A stretch of 64,000 nt of DNA from Balneolaceae bacterium (GTDB lineage Bacteria > Bacteroidota > Rhodothermia > Balneolales > Balneolaceae). Position numbers and translations under genes: made by a program. Shown here piece after piece: positions 57,303 to 64,000 of this stretch; within the stretch, counting starts at the first letter, position 1, and each line of letters begins with the position of its first letter. The notes under the pieces were generated by a model. It saw nothing but the letters and a program-made list of their open reading frames with translations. It was not told the DNA's origin and searched no databases. The stretch lies in the NCBI GenBank assembly GCA_017643365.1, contig JAEPNO010000006.1, forward strand, positions 145,825-209,824, in the 5' to 3' direction.

Positions 57303-58007
57303 TTAGAATCTGGTTGCGATACCAGCTTTTAGGTAAGGATTGAAGTCATCGTCGAAAACGATTCCTAAATCGATTTGAGATTCAGAGTGGATTAAGTGAG
57401 CGATGCCAAATTCATAGCTATTGGAATCGAAAAACTTTTCGTCTTTATAAGAATAGCCCAGATAAACCGAGGTGCCGGGTGTTATTACATAGCCGGGGTT
57501 TACTGTAAAGTAAAAAGTGGGGTTATCAAGATCGCTGAAAGCATAATTACCAAAACCAATATTGGTATTAACTCCCAAATCATCGGTTAACGTAAAATCA
57601 GCTAAAAAATAAAACTCAGTGAAGAATTCGGTCTCGTCTGCATTTAAAAATGGTAATGACGTTCGATTCATGGCAGAAACTTGTAACGAACCATCGTTGG
57701 TGTTGTAGAGTTTATGCTTAAGGATTAAGTATTGAGTTGACAGTTTGGAATCGCCATTTTTCGGGATTACTAATGAGCCTGCTTCAAGCTGGATTTCAAA
57801 TGCGTCGGTTAATCCCGCTCTAAAGAAAAATTCACCTATATTTGATTCAGATTCCAAGAAGGTAACTCCCGATTCGATTCCAAACATGCCTGTAGCTGTA
57901 GTGCTTGAGCTATAGCCAAAACCCGGCCGATCCGGACCAAATGAATTCTGAGCAAACAAAGTACCTGATGAAATTAAGAGAACTACAAAAAGAGAAAGTT
58001 TTTTCAT
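57303..58007 (-). CDS. Outer-membrane beta-barrel (MetA/transporter-like) protein
   Basis: 234 residues: signal peptide MKKLSLFVVLLISSGTLFA, then alternating strands typical of a small barrel (GIESGVTFLE, EIQLEAGSLV, YLGYSYKDEKFF) ending in the barrel-sorting C-terminal Phe (KAGIATRF). Resembles the phenol-degradation MetA-like family. Probably co-transcribed with the amidohydrolase 12 nt downstream, hinting at shared nutrient use. Confidence 0.78.
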   Translation of the reverse strand: MKKLSLFVVLLISSGTLFAQNSFGPDRPGFGYSSSTTATGMFGIESGVTFLESESNIGEFFFRAGLTDAFEIQLEAGSLVIPKNGDSKLSTQYLILKHKLYNTNDGSLQVSAMNRTSLPFLNADETEFFTEFYFLADFTLTDDLGVNTNIGFGNYAFSDLDNPTFYFTVNPGYVITPGTSVYLGYSYKDEKFFDSNSYEFGIAHLIHSESQIDLGIVFDDDFNPYLKAGIATRF

Positions 58008-58090
58008 TACTGATAAAGTTAGTATCGAATTTTGGTTTGGGTGACGACTAATGCAATGATGTTAAAGGATTTATAGTAGAAATAAGGATT

Positions 58091-59482
58091 ATGAAAAACA
58101 ATACAATGCAAGATTCGATTGAGCAAAAAAAAGCAATTGCCGCTATTGCAACTCCGGTTGGTGAAGGAGGAATTGCTGTTATCAGGGTTTCTGGGAAAAA
58201 TGCGATCACAAAAGTGAATTCGGTATTTAAGGGAAAAGATATTGAGGCTCAGAAATCACACACCGTTCATTTCGGAAAGATTATTGACAAGCAAGGTCTT
58301 CCTGTTGATGAGGTGTTAGCCACTATTTTTCGATCACCAAAAAGCTACACCGGCGAAGACACGGTTGAAATTTCGTGCCATGGTGGGGTGTTGGTTACCC
58401 AAAAAGTATTGGAAACTATTCTGGATGCTGGAGTGCAGGCCGCCGAAGCCGGCGAGTTTACCCAACGAGCGTTCCTTAACGGAAAAATGGATTTAGATCA
58501 GGCCGAAGCAGTAGCGGATATCATCCATGCCAAAAGTGTGAAAGCGGTGGATGCAGCACATCAGCAGTTGGAAGGGCGTTTAGGCGAGCATATCAAGAAA
58601 TTTCGGCAACAAATTATTGATGCCACGGCCATGGTTGAGCTGGAACTCGATTTTATCGAAGAGGACGTTGAGTTTGCGAATAAAGAGCAACTCATGAAAT
58701 TATTAGTGGATGTTTCCACAGAGATTAACTCGTTGCTGGAAACCTACGAAAGCGGCAGGCTGGTAAAAGATGGCGTAAAAACGGTGCTCATTGGTCGCCC
58801 AAATGCAGGAAAATCTACCCTTTTAAATACGCTGGTTGGCAGTGATCGTGCTATCGTAACCGATATTGCCGGAACCACTCGTGACACCATCGACGTAGAC
58901 TGGAATTACGAGGGACTGTTGTTCAAATTGATTGATACCGCCGGATTGCGCGAAACCGACGATGTGGTTGAGGCTGAAGGGGTGAAACGGTCGCAAAAAG
59001 CATTTGAGCAAGCTGATTTGGTGATATATCTGAAGGATTTATCGCATGCATTTACTACCGAGGAACGAGCTGAAATCAATGAATTTCAACAACGAGCCGG
59101 TGAAACGCCGTTTATTCTGATCGGCACCAAGGCCGACATCGAACAAGAAAACGAATGGCGCACGGAATTTGATCTGAAGATATCGGCACTTTCGGGCGAT
59201 GCCATCAATACACTGAAAGCAACACTGAAAGAACGCGCGCTCGAAAATAAACACTACGATGCCTCCAGTTTGCTGGTAACTTCCTCTCGCCACCGCGATG
59301 CTTTAAAGAAAGCGAATGAGCAAGTTCAGGCCGCCATCCATGGTTTAAATATGGGCATGACCGGCGATTTTCTTTCTATCGATTTGCGGGCGGCATTAAA
59401 TGCTTTGGGCACCATAACGGGGGAAATCACCAACGAACATATTCTTGATTCGATATTTTCGCGATTTTGCATCGGTAAGTAG
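58091..59482 (+). CDS. mnmE: tRNA modification GTPase MnmE
   Basis: 463 residues. N-terminal folate-binding domain ([18 protein letters not shown]), helical domain, inserted G domain ([28 protein letters not shown]) and the C-terminal FCIGK with the essential Cys. With MnmG it installs the cmnm5U-type wobble modification on tRNAs. TAAGGA lies 3 nt before the first ATG, so MKNNTMQDS could also start at the Met at codon 6 (58106). Confidence 0.97.
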   Translation: MKNNTMQDSIEQKKAIAAIATPVGEGGIAVIRVSGKNAITKVNSVFKGKDIEAQKSHTVHFGKIIDKQGLPVDEVLATIFRSPKSYTGEDTVEISCHGGVLVTQKVLETILDAGVQAAEAGEFTQRAFLNGKMDLDQAEAVADIIHAKSVKAVDAAHQQLEGRLGEHIKKFRQQIIDATAMVELELDFIEEDVEFANKEQLMKLLVDVSTEINSLLETYESGRLVKDGVKTVLIGRPNAGKSTLLNTLVGSDRAIVTDIAGTTRDTIDVDWNYEGLLFKLIDTAGLRETDDVVEAEGVKRSQKAFEQADLVIYLKDLSHAFTTEERAEINEFQQRAGETPFILIGTKADIEQENEWRTEFDLKISALSGDAINTLKATLKERALENKHYDASSLLVTSSRHRDALKKANEQVQAAIHGLNMGMTGDFLSIDLRAALNALGTITGEITNEHILDSIFSRFCIGK

Positions 59483-59618
59483 TGGTTAATCAGTACTCTG
59501 ATTCTAGTGTGAGAAATTCTACCTGATGTTAGGCACTGCTTGAGTGCTTATTAAGATTAAAGAAGCGGCTTTGCAGTCCGATGATGGAAGGGAAATAAGA
59601 AATAGAGAGGCCTGTAAG

Positions 59619-59852
59619 ATGACACTGCCTGATGAAAATAATCCTGCTTGGGCTAGGCTTGTAACCGGAAAAGTTAGCCGTGATTTTGAGCTGTTTGCTA
59701 TCAAAGTTTTGATAAGCGAATTAAAGCAAACTTTTTTAACACAGCCAACAGAAGCAACACTGCGAACGTGTTCGCGAAAGCTCTATTCATTTTTCAAAAA
59801 CAATAAAAATAATCCTCGTGCAATTGCCGACTTGATGAAAATATTTAACTAG
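59619..59852 (+). CDS. Hypothetical protein, 77 aa
   Basis: From the ATG at 59619 (MTLPDENNPAWARLVTGKVS); the frame is open upstream to 59544, with the TTG-type start less likely. Small, basic, helical (ELFAIKVLISELKQTFL, RKLYSFFKNNKNNPRAIADL). No family recognised. It lies 7 nt before the next gene and probably pairs with it. Confidence 0.65.
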   Translation: MTLPDENNPAWARLVTGKVSRDFELFAIKVLISELKQTFLTQPTEATLRTCSRKLYSFFKNNKNNPRAIADLMKIFN

Positions 59853-59859
59853 CTGATTT

Positions 59860-60846
59860 ATGAAAACACAAATCAGGAGCGTTGGCCAAGTTTCTGCATT
59901 AATAAAAGCAGGAAAAACACTACTTATCGCGGGCGATGAAAAGCTGATTAAACTTTTGCCGAAAGGCGACTGGATCGCGGGGACCATTCCATATTTTATG
60001 GATTACAAAGGTGGGACGTTCTCTGAATCTGAGTTATTCATCACAGAATTGCCCAGGTTTATTACTGCAACAAAGCATCAGGTATATAATAACGAAAATA
60101 TACATCGCGTGTATGGCGATGCCTTTAACCATGGCTTCAGTATCATCATCATGCCTTCCGGTAGCGATATTCATTCTGCCTTTGCACTAAATTGTGGCAA
60201 GTATCATGGCTTTGCTAACAAACCATTGGTGGGCTGGGTTTCGGGTATTAATCTAGATAAAGCAGAATATACCACACCTAAAGTATTCGATGGAAAAACC
60301 GGGGATGAGTTAACCGACGAAGCCGTGGTGATTCACGCCTCGCTACCTACGAATAAAATCGCTTATGTCGATATTATCAACATTTTTGAACAAGGCGACA
60401 CTGACGAATTAACATTTCCTGTGGATGGCTTTTTAACCAAAGATGTTATTGTAAATGGAAAGCGAAAAAAATTCGCCAAGTATTTAGAGAGCAATAAAAT
60501 CAGTCTTAAGCAGCCTTTGGTAACCGATTCTTTTGGCACCATTTTTAATACGAGCTTCCAGAAAATCGAAAATAATAAAGTGTATTTCTACGCACCTGTT
60601 TTCAGCAATACAGTGTATAAAATTGCCAAACCCATTAAGGATTACGTATTCGAGTTTTTTAAACAAATTCCGATTGGCGTTAGCAGGAAGGTAGTTTTTT
60701 CGTGTAATTGTATCCTTAATTACCTGTACGCAGAATTGGAAGGTCGGCCAACTTTTGGCTTTGCAGGCCCGGTAACTTTTGGTGAAATAGGATACCGTTT
60801 ATTAAACCAAACTATGGTTTATCTCACCATTGAGGATATTGATTAA
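59860..60846 (+). CDS. DUF6976-like conserved protein
   Basis: 328 residues, soluble. Opening AGKTLLIAGDEKLIKLLPKG and GDWIAGTIPYFM and closing CNCILNYLYAELEGRPTFGF, AGPVTFGEIGYRLLNQTMVY are the family hallmarks; the C-terminal part recalls FIST-C sensory domains. The family name is recalled, not checked. Function unknown. Coupled to the 77-aa gene; its transcript ends at the hairpin at 60862. Confidence 0.68.
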   Translation: MKTQIRSVGQVSALIKAGKTLLIAGDEKLIKLLPKGDWIAGTIPYFMDYKGGTFSESELFITELPRFITATKHQVYNNENIHRVYGDAFNHGFSIIIMPSGSDIHSAFALNCGKYHGFANKPLVGWVSGINLDKAEYTTPKVFDGKTGDELTDEAVVIHASLPTNKIAYVDIINIFEQGDTDELTFPVDGFLTKDVIVNGKRKKFAKYLESNKISLKQPLVTDSFGTIFNTSFQKIENNKVYFYAPVFSNTVYKIAKPIKDYVFEFFKQIPIGVSRKVVFSCNCILNYLYAELEGRPTFGFAGPVTFGEIGYRLLNQTMVYLTIEDID

Positions 60847-60856
60847 CTCCTAGAAA

Positions 60857-60889
60857 TAAAAAAAGCCTCTTTTGGTATAAAGAGGCTTT
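60857..60889 (-). terminator. Two-way terminator of secG and the DUF6976-like gene
   Basis: AAAGCCTCTTT-TGGTAT-AAAGAGGCTTT, 11-bp perfect stem. On the minus strand it is followed by a seven-T run (good for secG); on the plus strand the T-run is short. Confidence 0.85.
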
Positions 60890-60907
60890 AGAAAAAGATC
60901 GTACGAC

Positions 60908-61288
60908 TTAGTTATCGTCGTTGCTGTTATCCTCGGTTGTTGCCGGAGGAGGTGGTGTTTGTACCGGAACAGCTGATTGAGTTTGCGAAGGTGCGCTAAT
61001 GTCGTTAATCGGGGCGCCTTGCTGCAATACCGAGTTGCCTGATTGTTGGCGATCGATAGCAAAGTTTGCAAGTACGCAAAGCACTAAGAATGCACCGCCT
61101 AAAATGGAAGTTGCGCGCGATAATAAATCGGCAGTTCTGCGAGCTCCAAGTCCACCGGCACCGGCGTCAAGTCCGCCTCCGCCACCAATTCCGGAAAGGC
61201 CTTGACCTTGCCCGTTTTGCAGCAGCACTACTAAAGTTAATAGTACGCAAATAATTGTGATAACAGCTATAATTATGTTGTAAAGCAT
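60908..61288 (-). CDS. secG: Preprotein translocase subunit SecG
   Basis: 126 residues: two membrane helices (IIIAVITIICVLLTLVVLLQ and ILGGAFLVLCVLANFAI) joined by the Gly-rich loop LSGIGGGGGLDAGAGGLGAR, as in SecG, then a long Gln/Pro/acidic tail (PVQTPPPPATTEDNSNDDN) typical of this phylum. A helper subunit of the SecYEG channel. Confidence 0.93.
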   Translation of the reverse strand: MLYNIIIAVITIICVLLTLVVLLQNGQGQGLSGIGGGGGLDAGAGGLGARRTADLLSRATSILGGAFLVLCVLANFAIDRQQSGNSVLQQGAPINDISAPSQTQSAVPVQTPPPPATTEDNSNDDN

Positions 61289-61374
61289 TTTGTAATCAAC
61301 TAAACTTTCAAAAGACTACTAAGATACCCAAATTTTGAATATGAAACCAAGCAAAAGCATCATCGGAAAACAAA

Positions 61375-62307
61375 ATGGGTGAAAGAATTGAAAACATTCG
61401 TCAGGATTTGATGGATTATTTCATCAACTCCCCAGATTTGACTGCCAAGATTATCGAAACTCTTGGGGTTTTTGTATTGCTATGGCTGTTACGGTTAATC
61501 ATTCTTAGGATTGTTACCTCTAAAACAGAGAACATTCGCACACAATATAAATGGCGTAAAAACCTTTCATACGGTAGTTTTTTTATAGGATTTTTAGCGG
61601 TAATCCAGATATGGTATTCGGGTATTCAATCGATAGCTACTTTTTTGGGTTTATTGAGTGCGGGTGTCGCCATTGCCTTGAAAGACCCCGTAACCGATTT
61701 AGCGGCTTGGATGTTTATTCTTTGGAGGCGCCCGTTTAATGTTGGGGATCGCATCGAATTAGACAATTACAAAGGCGATGTGATTGATATTCGCCCTTTC
61801 AAATTCACCATTCTTGAGATCGGGAATTGGGTTGGAGCCGATCAAAGCACAGGCCGGGTTATACATGTACCCAATCACAAGGTGTTTTCGCATCAATTGG
61901 CCAACTATACTAGCGACTTTGAGTTTATATGGAACGAGGTACAAGTGTTGGTTACCTTCGAAAGTGATTGGAAAAAAGCGAAGCAGATTCTGTTTGATAT
62001 CATCAACGAAGTATCGCAGGAATTTATTCAAAGTGCCGAGCGACAAATTGCGAATGCATCGAAATCGTATTTAATCGAGTTCAGATATCTAACTCCGATT
62101 GTGTACACCGATGTGAAGGCAAGCGGTATTAATCTAACCGTTCGATACCTTACAAATCCACGACGCCGGCGCGGAACTTCGCAAGTAATTTGGGAACAAG
62201 TACTCGATGAATTTCAAAAACATGATGACATCGATTTTGCATATCCGACGATCAGGTATTACGAAAATCCTAAAGAAGGAAAACTCGGAACACGCCCCAC
62301 CGAATGA
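61375..62307 (+). CDS. mscS: Mechanosensitive ion channel, MscS family
   Basis: 310 residues: two membrane helices (IIETLGVFVLLWLLRLIILR and SFFIGFLAVIQIWYSGI), the pore helix FLGLLSAGVAIALKDPVTDL, then the cytosolic beta domain (NVGDRIELDNYKGDVIDIRP). Releases solutes on osmotic downshock. Divergent from secG by 86 bp; single gene. Confidence 0.92.
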   Translation: MGERIENIRQDLMDYFINSPDLTAKIIETLGVFVLLWLLRLIILRIVTSKTENIRTQYKWRKNLSYGSFFIGFLAVIQIWYSGIQSIATFLGLLSAGVAIALKDPVTDLAAWMFILWRRPFNVGDRIELDNYKGDVIDIRPFKFTILEIGNWVGADQSTGRVIHVPNHKVFSHQLANYTSDFEFIWNEVQVLVTFESDWKKAKQILFDIINEVSQEFIQSAERQIANASKSYLIEFRYLTPIVYTDVKASGINLTVRYLTNPRRRRGTSQVIWEQVLDEFQKHDDIDFAYPTIRYYENPKEGKLGTRPTE

Positions 62308-62336
62308 TTGCATTCAAAAGATGTATTTAGTAATCA

Positions 62337-62969
62337 CTAATCATCTTCATCCCGAACTTTTGGGATAGGCTGTAGCAACTCCGGTCCGTTATTGTCGAGA
62401 TCATTCACCAAATCGGGAACTCTGAAAATGGTCATGTCCGGCATCATCAAAGTATGCTCAAATCCACTTCTGATAATATCAGATGCAGAGCCACAGCACC
62501 AGTTCTCGTATTGATTGGATTCTAAAATAGCCGGCATACTTTTGTTAATCGGCTGCAGCAGAACGTTGGCATCGCGAATTAATATGGTAAAGCGTTTGTA
62601 GAATTCATCCTGTTGTGTGATAAAACCAGCTATGCCAATGATGGGCTGCGAGTGAATGCGAACATAAAATGGAAGAGAGCCTTTGGTTACCTGATTCCAA
62701 ACATAAAACCCGGATATAGGAACTATGCAAGGTGCAGCAATCAAATGCTGTTGTCGAGGTTTTAACGCCTGATCGTTTGCGATGTGAGGGGTTTGGGCAT
62801 CCCAAATAGCCAGCTCGATGTTGTTAGATTGGCGATTACATTTCAAGATTGGAAGAATTTGACCCGGTGCAGCATTATATGTGGGATCAAACATGTTTTC
62901 GAGTTCAAATTTTACATTAAATGCTTCATGCAATTCGATAGAGTTGGTTTGTAAAACATATCGCTGCAT
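62337..62969 (-). CDS. SRAP-family (YedK/HMCES-like) protein without catalytic residues
   Basis: 210 residues, aligning end to end with SRAP: YNAAPGQ, PCIVPISGFYVWN, FTILIRDANVLLQPINKSMP and VNDLDNNGPELLQP. SRAP proteins cross-link abasic sites in single-stranded DNA through Cys2. Here the N-terminus is MQRY (Cys2 to Gln), NARxET is ALKPRQQH (Asn lost), GFYEW is GFYVW (Glu to Val) and HDRMP is NKSMP (His to Asn), so all four key residues are gone while the fold motifs remain. An intact-frame pseudoenzyme, perhaps DNA-binding. Confidence 0.85.
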   Translation of the reverse strand: MQRYVLQTNSIELHEAFNVKFELENMFDPTYNAAPGQILPILKCNRQSNNIELAIWDAQTPHIANDQALKPRQQHLIAAPCIVPISGFYVWNQVTKGSLPFYVRIHSQPIIGIAGFITQQDEFYKRFTILIRDANVLLQPINKSMPAILESNQYENWCCGSASDIIRSGFEHTLMMPDMTIFRVPDLVNDLDNNGPELLQPIPKVRDEDD

Positions 62970-63034
62970 ATCGAAACGAAAACTAAATTAGTAGTATAAT
63001 AGGTGCTTATAACAATTAAATATCGGCGTTTAGT

Positions 63035-63934
63035 ATGAACCCCTTTATAAATAAATCTGAGATGAGACTTAGGGCCGGATTTCGTATTCCGGTTTACCTT
63101 TTTATAACCTTTCTCATCATGACCATAGGCAACTCATTGCCCTTGGGCGGAGTTCAATATTTTGTTACCTCAATTCTCACATTCGGGTTTTTCTGGATGG
63201 CGTTCCGGTTTGTGGATAATCGATCGGATATTAAAGCAGCCGGACTGGAACTTAGCACCGAATGGTGGCGTGAATTTGGCGTGGGGTCAGGCATAGCAGT
63301 TTTGGCAATGCTATTTATTTTTTTGATAGAATGGGCAAGCGGGGATATAATTTTTATGGGTTTTAGTTGGCAAAATGCGGCCGAAACCAGCTGGATAATT
63401 CCGTTTTTCTTGTTCTTTATTCAAATGGCGAATGTGGGATTTTATGAAGAAGTAATGAGTCGGTCGTACTTAATACCCAACTTCAAAGAAGCATTCACCA
63501 TCGGAAAAGTTACCCCCAAAAATGCAACCGTTATTGCAATCCTGTTTAGTTCGGTAATTTTTAGTTTAGCTCATGGTGCCAATCCTAATCTCACCTTTTT
63601 AGCATTAATCAACATTGAGTTGGCGGGGATAATGTTAGCCATTCCGTATGTGTTAACCGGTAGACTTGCGTTTTCGGTGGGCATTCACTTTGCATGGAAT
63701 TTTGCCCAGGGCGGAATCTTCGGATTTAGAGTAAGCGGATTACCGATTCGGGGATCACTGGTTCAGATTCAACAAGCCGGAAACCCAATGTGGACAGGTG
63801 GCTCTTTTGGTCCCGAAGGCGGCTTGATCGGAACCTTAGCTATTCTGTTAGTTGCTTATTTAACCATCGTTTGGATAAGAAAATCGCAGGGAAATCTAGC
63901 ATTGCACCCGTTTTTTACAACTTCTTATCAATAG
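63035..63934 (+). CDS. CPBP-family intramembrane metalloprotease
   Basis: 299 residues, eight or so membrane helices. The ABI/CPBP motifs FYEEVMSR (EExxxR), FSLAHG (F-x-x-x-H) and HFAWNF are all present. Relatives include CAAX-type proteases and bacteriocin self-immunity proteins; the substrate here is unknown. Last gene; the remaining 66 bases hold nothing recognisable. Confidence 0.88.
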   Translation: MNPFINKSEMRLRAGFRIPVYLFITFLIMTIGNSLPLGGVQYFVTSILTFGFFWMAFRFVDNRSDIKAAGLELSTEWWREFGVGSGIAVLAMLFIFLIEWASGDIIFMGFSWQNAAETSWIIPFFLFFIQMANVGFYEEVMSRSYLIPNFKEAFTIGKVTPKNATVIAILFSSVIFSLAHGANPNLTFLALINIELAGIMLAIPYVLTGRLAFSVGIHFAWNFAQGGIFGFRVSGLPIRGSLVQIQQAGNPMWTGGSFGPEGGLIGTLAILLVAYLTIVWIRKSQGNLALHPFFTTSYQ

Positions 63935-64000
63935 TGTCCTAAACGTTTTGAGTTTCTTTTAAATATAGCATTTCTAAGTCCGCAGGGTATATTATTTTCT

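Overview
The window looks like chromosome of a marine, Bacteroidota-like bacterium, most probably Balneolota (Balneola/Gracilimonas type). The signs are a PorX-type response regulator fused to a PglZ domain, a very long SecA (1128 aa) with coiled-coil insertions and no C-terminal zinc motif, DUF6090 paralogues, COG5616 TolB/TPR membrane proteins, few clear Shine-Dalgarno sites and many TTG/GTG starts. This taxonomic call is inferred from gene content, not from a marker-gene comparison.

Layout: 0.1-5.4 kb holds an alpha/beta hydrolase, a ComEA-like protein, the PorX-like regulator, TsaE, a VapBC toxin-antitoxin pair and a PnuC transporter. 5.5-8.8 kb has a lone HSDR_N-type nuclease-domain protein and the yidC-rnpA-rpmH cluster (no yidD or dnaA next to it). 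9.0-15.7 kb has a lipoprotein with four DUF7282-like repeats, a sterol-desaturase-family enzyme, a helical hypothetical protein and SecA. 15.8-19.8 kb is an AT-rich defence island: capP and capH on the minus strand, and divergently DUF2188-capV-CD-NTase-E2. It is a single-E2 CBASS with a CapH/CapP switch, bracketed by two 41-bp repeats (39/41 identical) that are themselves hairpin terminators. 20.0-31.9 kb has a catalytically dead-looking ROK kinase, a TPR protein, a VOC protein, a LysR regulator divergent from a complete histidine-utilisation operon (hutH-U-I-G), a MarR regulator, a DMT transporter, an intact polyphosphate-glucokinase-type ROK and a DksA/TraR protein. 32.0-38.6 kb has three tandem TolB-like/TPR membrane proteins.

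40.2-47.1 kb is the most unusual region: six DUF6090 genes with a near-constant 5' end and unrelated 3' parts, interleaved with truncated DUF6090 starts and small inverted-repeat elements. In four cases the element begins exactly 26 nt after a DUF6090 ATG. In four of five cases it ends with TTCAAA four nt before the next DUF6090 ATG (five nt in the fifth). One copy of the element carries a GxxExxY (PD-(D/E)XK-fold) gene whose start codon lies in the element's end sequence. 47.2-64.0 kb returns to ordinary genes: DUF456, an SQR-like flavoprotein, a PPi-type phosphofructokinase, a POT peptide transporter, small hypotheticals among dense dispersed repeats (53.1-55.8 kb), an M20 amidohydrolase, a beta-barrel protein, MnmE, SecG, MscS, an SRAP protein lacking all catalytic residues and a CPBP protease.

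No tRNA, rRNA, CRISPR array, transposase or integrase gene was seen. The strongest candidates for new biology are the DUF6090/inverted-repeat/GxxExxY array and the DUF2188 gene translationally coupled to a CapH/CapP-controlled single-E2 CBASS.
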